Shown in pieces: positions 59,461 through 64,000 of a stretch of DNA of 64,000 nt. The stretch spans positions 135,194 through 199,193 of the forward strand of contig NZ_RAQM01000009.1 in the NCBI RefSeq assembly GCF_003610735.1, read 5' to 3'. The DNA is from Tenacibaculum lutimaris (GTDB lineage Bacteria; Bacteroidota; Bacteroidia; Flavobacteriales; Flavobacteriaceae). A program made the position numbers and the translations under genes. Below the pieces are notes generated by a model. The model searched no databases and was not told where the DNA came from. It saw only the letters and a list, made by a program, of their open reading frames with translations. Position 1 is the first letter of the stretch. Each line of letters starts with the position of its first letter.

Positions 59461-59799
59461 CTAATCTTCATCATTTTGCAATAAGCGAGAATGCACAATA
59501 AAACGAACTCCTAAAGGTATTTCTAATGAGAAACTAGACCCCCTACCTTCGGTTATATCTATTGTTAAATGAGTATGTTTCCAATATTCATATTGGTCTT
59601 TATTCATATAAAAAGGGACTTCTTCTAACACTCCTAATAAAACATCACTTTCATCTAAATACATTTCATCCTTAGGAAAAATCATTGGTGATGAACCATC
59701 ACAACAACCTCCACTTTGATGAAAAATTAAATCTCCATGTTCTTTTTTTAGTTTTTCAACTATCGCTTTTGCCGCATCTGTTATTGCTACTCTTTCCAT
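59461..59799 (-). CDS. DUF779 protein (aldehyde-dehydrogenase companion)
   Basis: This is a 112-residue cytoplasmic protein. The whole chain fits DUF779: HGDLIFHQSGGCCDGSSPMI near the start, then DVLLGVLEEVPFYMNKDQYEYWKHTHLTIDI, then GRGSSFSLEIPLGVRFI. The vicinal cysteines and nearby histidine could bind a metal, but this is unproven. Genes of this family nearly always sit next to acetaldehyde dehydrogenases, as here (53 bases downstream of one). An intervening hairpin at 59813-59844 may lower its expression compared with the dehydrogenase. Confidence 0.88.
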   Translation of the reverse strand: MERVAITDAAKAIVEKLKKEHGDLIFHQSGGCCDGSSPMIFPKDEMYLDESDVLLGVLEEVPFYMNKDQYEYWKHTHLTIDITEGRGSSFSLEIPLGVRFIVHSRLLQNDED

Positions 59800-59812
59800 C
59801 TTTTTTAATTAT

Positions 59813-59844
59813 AAAATACTGAGCTTTTTCAAGCTCAGTATTTT
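59813..59844 (-). terminator. Hairpin between the aldehyde dehydrogenase and DUF779 genes
   Basis: A 14-bp perfect stem (59813-59826 with 59831-59844, TTTC loop) has a TTTTATAATT tail on the minus strand. It sits between two genes that belong together, so it may act as a partial terminator or stabilise the upstream message. Confidence 0.7.
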
Positions 59845-59851
59845 CAAACAA

Positions 59852-61351
59852 CTAAAAGAACCCTAACTTGTTTTTATCGTACGATATCAACATGTTTTTA
59901 GTCTGACGATAGTGGTCCATCATCATTAAGTGGGTCTCTCTACCAAATCCTGATTTTTTGTACCCTCCAAATGGCGCATGTGCAGGGTATGCATGGTAAC
60001 AGTTTACCCAAACTCTACCTGCTTTAATTGCTCTTGGAATTTGATACAACTGATGCGCATCACGTGTCCAAACTCCTGCTCCTAATCCGTACATTGTGTC
60101 ATTCGCTATTTCTAAAGCTTCTGCTTCATCTTTAAACTTTGTAACACAAACTACGGGTCCGAAAATCTCTTCTTGGAACACACGCATCTTATTATGCCCT
60201 TCTAAAATAGTTGGCTTAATGTAAAAACCATTTGCTAAATCTCCTTCTAACTTATTAGCTTCTCCACCACACAATACTTTCGCTCCTTCTTCTTTTCCTA
60301 TTTTTATATATGCTTGAATTTTTTCGTATTGATCGTTAGATGCTTGTGCACCAACCATTGTATTAACATCGTATGGACTGTTTTGTACGATAGCTTTTGT
60401 TCTTGCTACCACACGTTCCATAAACTTATCATAAATATCTTCTTGTACTAAAATACGTGATGGACAGGTACATACTTCTCCCTGATTAAAAGCAAATAAC
60501 ACCGCTCCTTCAATTGCTTTATCTAAAAATGCATCATCTTCATCCATTACACTATTAAAGAAGATATTTGGAGACTTTCCTCCTAACTCCATCGTAACAG
60601 GGTTTAAGTTTTTAGAAGCATATTGCATAATCAACTGTCCTGTAGTAGTTTCTCCTGTAAAGGCTACTTTATCTATTCTTGGACTCGATGCTAATGGTTT
60701 TCCTGCTTCAGGTCCAAAACCGTGCACTACGTTTAAAACTCCTGGAGGAAAAACACCTGCTATTTTTTCCATTAATAATGTTGCAGATGATGGTGTTTGT
60801 TCTGCTGGTTTTAACACCACACAGTTTCCTGTTGCTAATGCAGGAGGCAACTTCCACGATAACATTAAAAGAGGGAAATTCCAAGGAATAATTTGTCCTA
60901 CAACCCCTAATGGCTCTTTAATGTTCATTGATAATGTATTTTGATCAAGCTCTGTAGCACTACCTTCTTCTGCTCTAATAGCAGCAGCAAAATAACGCCA
61001 ATGATCTACCGCCAAAGGAACATCTGCATTTAAGGTTTCTCTTATAGGTTTCCCATTATCACAAGTTTCTACTAGTGCAAATTCTTCTAAATTCGCTTCA
61101 ATAATGTCCGCTACTTTATTTAATAATGAAGCTCTTTCTGCAGCAGAAGTATTTCCCCAACTCTCTTTAGCAGCATTTGCAGCATCTAAAGCTAATTCTA
61201 CATCTTCTTTTTGTGATCTTGGATATTTTGCGATGATGCTATTATCTATTGGAGATCTATTTTCAAAATATTCTCCTCCTAACGGAGCTACAAACTCTCC
61301 ATTAATAAAATTAGCATACGTGTCTTTAAACTTTGGTTTAGTATAACTCAT
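59852..61351 (-). CDS. NAD-dependent aldehyde dehydrogenase (acetaldehyde type)
   Basis: This protein of 499 residues is a complete class I-like aldehyde dehydrogenase in the cytoplasm. The cofactor site is [23 protein letters not shown] and FTGETTTGQ. The general base is E255 (MELGGKSPN) and the nucleophile C294 ([12 protein letters not shown]). The C-terminal signature [13 protein letters not shown] and [21 protein letters not shown] resembles the ExaC/AldB group acting on acetaldehyde or similar short aldehydes. The DUF779 gene next door and acs support acetaldehyde oxidation to acetate. It is divergent from an AraC-family regulator across 199 bases, a likely control region. Confidence 0.93.
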   Translation of the reverse strand: MSYTKPKFKDTYANFINGEFVAPLGGEYFENRSPIDNSIIAKYPRSQKEDVELALDAANAAKESWGNTSAAERASLLNKVADIIEANLEEFALVETCDNGKPIRETLNADVPLAVDHWRYFAAAIRAEEGSATELDQNTLSMNIKEPLGVVGQIIPWNFPLLMLSWKLPPALATGNCVVLKPAEQTPSSATLLMEKIAGVFPPGVLNVVHGFGPEAGKPLASSPRIDKVAFTGETTTGQLIMQYASKNLNPVTMELGGKSPNIFFNSVMDEDDAFLDKAIEGAVLFAFNQGEVCTCPSRILVQEDIYDKFMERVVARTKAIVQNSPYDVNTMVGAQASNDQYEKIQAYIKIGKEEGAKVLCGGEANKLEGDLANGFYIKPTILEGHNKMRVFQEEIFGPVVCVTKFKDEAEALEIANDTMYGLGAGVWTRDAHQLYQIPRAIKAGRVWVNCYHAYPAHAPFGGYKKSGFGRETHLMMMDHYRQTKNMLISYDKNKLGFF

Positions 61352-61412
61352 AAACTTTGTATTTTTGTGTTTTATTTGAATTTAGCTAACGAAATAACAC
61401 TTCCTTAATTAA

Positions 61413-61444
61413 TTGCATATAAAAATGAATATTTCGTAATTTTG
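61413..61444 (+). promoter_or_regulatory. Promoter of the AraC-family gene
   Basis: TTG (61413-61415), 21 bases, TAATTTTG (61437-61444). It would leave a leader of about 100 bases before the ATG at 61551. No TAnnTTTG box was found for the divergent dehydrogenase gene, whose promoter may need activation. Confidence 0.5.
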
Positions 61445-61550
61445 GTAAAATTATAATATCAGATAACTAATACATTGAACATATTTATTAAATTGTAACA
61501 CATATCTATTATTCCCCAAAAAACACAAATAGAATTTTGTACTATTGATT

Positions 61551-62471
61551 ATGAATCATTTATTAAGTCGCCATAAAGAAAGCCGAAAACTCACTACTTT
61601 AGTTGAAAACAGAACTACGTATAACGCCGAATATGCTGAGTTGAACATTTTTGAAACTCACAAACATGCTGAACAAGTTTCGTTAACTTTTGACTTTCCT
61701 GTGATTGCAAGTATGCTAACAGGAAAAAAAATAATGCATTTAGAAGGAATGGATCCTTTTGATTTTTTCCCTGGTGAATCTGTAGTAATGCCAAAAAACA
61801 AAGAAATGATTATTGATTTTCCTTTAGCAGATAAAAACAATCCTACTCAGTGTTTAGCTTTAGGAATTGATTCGCATAAAATTGATGAAATTGTAGAAAA
61901 ATTCAATCATAATGTAGCTATAGAGAGAGAAAATAACAACTGGAGCTTGAATGATAATTCGTCACATTTGGTTCATAATACGGATATTAATCATTTAGTT
62001 GGACGTTTAGTACACACTTTTACTGACCAAAATAAATCTAAAGACATTTTATTGGATCTTATGATTCAAGAATTAATTGTTAGACTTTTACAAACTAAGG
62101 CTAAAGCTTTTATTTTAAATGATTCTACCGATACGTTTTCTGATACTCGAATAGGTATGGTTATTAAATTTATAAAAAACAACCTTACTAATAAAGATAT
62201 TACAGTTGAGCTTTTAGCTGAAAAAGCTTGTATGAGTACTTCTCATTTTCATAAAAAGTTTAAAAACACCTTAGGAATCTCTCCTATTGATTATATCAAT
62301 TCTGAAAAAATCAAATTTTCTAAGAAACTGATAAAACAATCTAAAAACCTACGAATCTCTGAAATAGCTTACAAATCTGGTTTTAATAACATTAGCTATT
62401 TTAACAGACAGTTTAAAAAAATGGAGATGATTACTCCTCAACAGTTTAAAAAGTCTTTTCTAAAAGAGTAA
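61551..62471 (+). CDS. AraC-family transcriptional regulator
   Basis: The protein has 306 residues from the ATG at 61551 (MNHLLSRHKESRK); a TTG six bases earlier is not needed. The N-terminal ligand domain is of the AraC_N type (YAELNIFETHKHAEQVSLTFDFPVIASMLTGKKIMHL, then FFPGESVVMPKNKEMIIDFP). The last 100 residues hold two helix-turn-helix motifs (LLAEKACMSTSHFHKKFKNTLGISPIDYI; ISEIAYKSGFNNISYFNRQFKKMEMITPQQFKK). It is divergent from the aldehyde dehydrogenase gene and most likely activates it in response to an aldehyde or alcohol; this is inferred from context. Confidence 0.9.
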   Translation: MNHLLSRHKESRKLTTLVENRTTYNAEYAELNIFETHKHAEQVSLTFDFPVIASMLTGKKIMHLEGMDPFDFFPGESVVMPKNKEMIIDFPLADKNNPTQCLALGIDSHKIDEIVEKFNHNVAIERENNNWSLNDNSSHLVHNTDINHLVGRLVHTFTDQNKSKDILLDLMIQELIVRLLQTKAKAFILNDSTDTFSDTRIGMVIKFIKNNLTNKDITVELLAEKACMSTSHFHKKFKNTLGISPIDYINSEKIKFSKKLIKQSKNLRISEIAYKSGFNNISYFNRQFKKMEMITPQQFKKSFLKE

Positions 62472-62503
62472 ATCATCAACTTTTTTCAAAAAACTTTTAT
62501 AGT

Positions 62504-62511
62504 TACATTTG
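62504..62511 (+). promoter_or_regulatory. -7 box of the TauE/SafE gene
   Basis: TACATTTG ends six bases before the ATG at 62518, again predicting a near-leaderless message. It lies inside the TTG-initiated longer frame (62509), which is therefore rejected. Confidence 0.6.
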
Positions 62512-62517
62512 TTTAAT

Positions 62518-63297
62518 ATGATGATATCTCTTTTTTTAGATGTTTTAAGCACTAATTGGTACATAATTTTACTTTTTTTTATCGTAGCTATTCTATACTC
62601 CTCTGTCGGGTTTGGCGGAGGTTCTAGTTACTTAGCTGTTTTAGCGCTTACAGGATTACTTTTTACACAAATAAGAGCTACAGCTTTACTTTGTAATGTG
62701 ATGGTTGTTACCGGAAATGTTTTACTATACACACAACAAAAACAATATAACTGGAAAAAGGTTATTCCACTCACTTTGTTTAGTATCCCTTTAGCATTTT
62801 TAGGTGGCTATTTAAGAATAAGTCAAACATTTTTCTTTATTCTTTTAGGTTTTACACTACTTTTTGCTGCTATTACCATGTGGATTTCTAACAAAGTAGT
62901 TACCAATAATAGTAAAACTAAAGATTTAAACTTAGCTAAAAATGCGGGTTATGGTGGAGTAATTGGTTTTATTTCTGGAATGGTTGGTATTGGTGGTGGT
63001 ATTTTCTTAGCTCCGTTACTTCATTTAACCAATTGGGACACTCCTAAAAAAATAGCAGCAACTGCTAGCTTTTTTATTTTGGTAAACTCTATATCTGGCT
63101 TGATAGGTCAATACACAAACCCTGAGTTTTATATTGATTGGAAACTTACTTCTATTTTATTAATTACCGTTTTTATTGGCGGACAAATTGGTAGCAGAAT
63201 GAGCAATCAGCTCTTTACTCCTACTCAATTAAAAAAGGCAACCGCTATTTTGATTGCCTTTGTAAGTATTCGGATTTTAATTAAGTATTTATTCTAA
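62518..63297 (+). CDS. TauE/SafE-family (TSUP) membrane transporter
   Basis: The protein has 259 residues from the ATG at 62518 (a second ATG follows at once). It has eight predicted helices in two repeats. The first repeat contains the signature AILYSSVGFGGGSSYLAVLAL and the second the matching GVIGFISGMVGIGGGIFLAPLLHL. Members of this family export or import sulfite, sulfoacetate, taurine-derived or other organosulfur anions; the substrate here is unknown. It is a single gene between the AraC regulator and a convergent partial hydrolase gene, with no gap to the latter. Confidence 0.9.
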   Translation: MMISLFLDVLSTNWYIILLFFIVAILYSSVGFGGGSSYLAVLALTGLLFTQIRATALLCNVMVVTGNVLLYTQQKQYNWKKVIPLTLFSIPLAFLGGYLRISQTFFFILLGFTLLFAAITMWISNKVVTNNSKTKDLNLAKNAGYGGVIGFISGMVGIGGGIFLAPLLHLTNWDTPKKIAATASFFILVNSISGLIGQYTNPEFYIDWKLTSILLITVFIGGQIGSRMSNQLFTPTQLKKATAILIAFVSIRILIKYLF

Positions 63298-64000
63298 TTA
63301 TTGCCTTACCCCTTTCATTTCTCTTCCTCCTTGATACAATGTTAACGCTGTAATTATTCCATTTTCATTCCCATGAAATTCTATACTCGCTTCCACTACT
63401 TTTAAAAAGAATTTTGTTTGAGTTTCTGCAAATAATTCAAATTGTGATTGCCCTGTAGCTTGAGCAAATAATTGGTTTCCTTTAGAAGTTACTGTAATTA
63501 TAAACCCTGGTTGCAACTCATATTTACCCTCATATCCTTTTAAAACTTCTGGAGCTACCGAAATTTCTTTCCTCTCCTTTGGTGCTTCTTTATCTGTAAA
63601 AACACCTATTTCTTTATTAATTCTGTTTTGAAAAACAGCTGTTTTCTTTCCTTTTTTTTCTGAAAACTTGTACGTGTAAAATCCATCTTCAAAAGAAAAT
63701 TCATTAGATGAAGTTGGATACATTTTAAAACTACTTGAACTACCTTCTCTTTGACTATACAATTGATTATCTTTTAAACTAATGAAACGAATCGCCCCAT
63801 CTTCAAACTCATAAGCGCCTACCCATTTATTTAATTCTTCTTTTGATATAGAAAAATTACTATCGGCTACAGAAAAAGGTTTATTAATAGCCAAAGCCGC
63901 AATTTTTATAGCCAATGCTGTTGGTGATTTACACCCACAATTAGAAAATACAATTACATACACATCTTCACTTGGAACATACACTCCCATAGATTTATAT
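63298..64000 (-). CDS. Serine hydrolase (beta-lactamase family), C-terminal part, cut by window edge
   Basis: The frame is open to the right edge of the window (codons for Tyr-Lys-Ser precede the Met at 63990), so the 230-residue frame from 63990 is not a full gene. Its beginning (MGVYVPSEDVYVIVFSNCGCKSPTALAIKIAALAINKP) aligns with the segment of the hydrolase at 9099 that reads YTDDDIFITVLSNNQSAS...NKP. That places the catalytic motifs upstream, outside the window. The remainder is two small beta domains of the DUF3471 kind (WVGAYEFEDGAIRF; GYEGKYELQPGFIITVTSKG). Activity cannot be judged. Confidence 0.8.
   Translation of the reverse strand, partial: YKSMGVYVPSEDVYVIVFSNCGCKSPTALAIKIAALAINKPFSVADSNFSISKEELNKWVGAYEFEDGAIRFISLKDNQLYSQREGSSSSFKMYPTSSNEFSFEDGFYTYKFSEKKGKKTAVFQNRINKEIGVFTDKEAPKERKEISVAPEVLKGYEGKYELQPGFIITVTSKGNQLFAQATGQSQFELFAETQTKFFLKVVEASIEFHGNENGIITALTLYQGGREMKGVRQ

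Noticed and set aside
63298..63990. 230-residue frame as a complete gene starting at 63990
   Set aside because: The frame continues to the window edge and aligns with the middle of a serine hydrolase, so the Met is internal.

Overview
The window comes from an AT-rich member of the Bacteroidota, almost certainly a marine gliding flavobacterium close to Tenacibaculum. This is inferred from four things. There are promoter boxes of the Bacteroidota form TTG-N17-23-TAnnTTTG, and no Shine-Dalgarno sequences. There are PorP/SprF proteins and gliding-motility-associated (type B) C-terminal sorting domains of the type IX secretion system (T9SS). An entire sprCDBF gliding-adhesin operon is present. Many small lipoproteins carry a Bacteroidota-style lipobox. 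No rRNA, tRNA, CRISPR array, insertion sequence or prophage was seen.

Region by region: 1-6.6 kb is an accessory segment bracketed by two roughly 96% identical direct copies of a pentapeptide-repeat gene. Inside it are a collagen-like lipoprotein, a second lipoprotein and a small beta-barrel (minus strand), divergent from a LytTR response regulator and a TPR sensor kinase. 6.7-10.4 kb holds a DUF4242 gene and a MarR-controlled operon with two penicillin-binding-protein-like serine hydrolases; the MarR promoter carries two perfect 12-bp palindromes. 10.4-17.8 kb is mixed housekeeping: an rRNA methyltransferase, a ZIP transporter, a cupin protein, a HerA-like ATPase, QueE and a cation-efflux protein. 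18.0-24.4 kb is a tripartite RND efflux operon preceded by an unknown secreted protein. 24.5-29.6 kb has accA, tgt with an LptF/G permease and an EamA transporter, and an RluF-type pseudouridine synthase.

29.6-48.8 kb is the centrepiece. The sprC-sprD-sprB-sprF operon probably forms one transcript of about 19 kb, running from a promoter near 48.80 kb to a terminator near 29.65 kb. SprB is 4,672 residues long, built from SprB repeats in which two large higher-order tandem duplications can be recognised. SprB and SprC carry type B sorting domains. SprF and SprD are PorP/SprF-type outer-membrane partners, and SprD has an added SPOR-like C-terminal half.

49.0-57.3 kb has cmk, a bifunctional NAD(P)H-hydrate repair enzyme, a sodium:solute symporter with a 34-residue membrane miniprotein encoded just before it, and a translationally coupled pair (DUF839/PhoX-like lipoprotein plus di-haem peroxidase). 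57.4-62.5 kb is a C2 module: an aldehyde dehydrogenase (acetaldehyde to acetate), DUF779 and acetyl-CoA synthetase (acetate to acetyl-CoA), divergent from an AraC regulator. The window closes with a TauE/SafE transporter and the C-terminal part of a third serine hydrolase.

Several start codons were moved downstream from the longest open frame because a TAnnTTTG box lies inside or just before the extended N-terminus (queE, tgt, the MarR gene, the rRNA methyltransferase, the TauE-like gene and the 24.4-kb secreted protein). Functions are assigned from visible motifs and family knowledge; no database search was possible.
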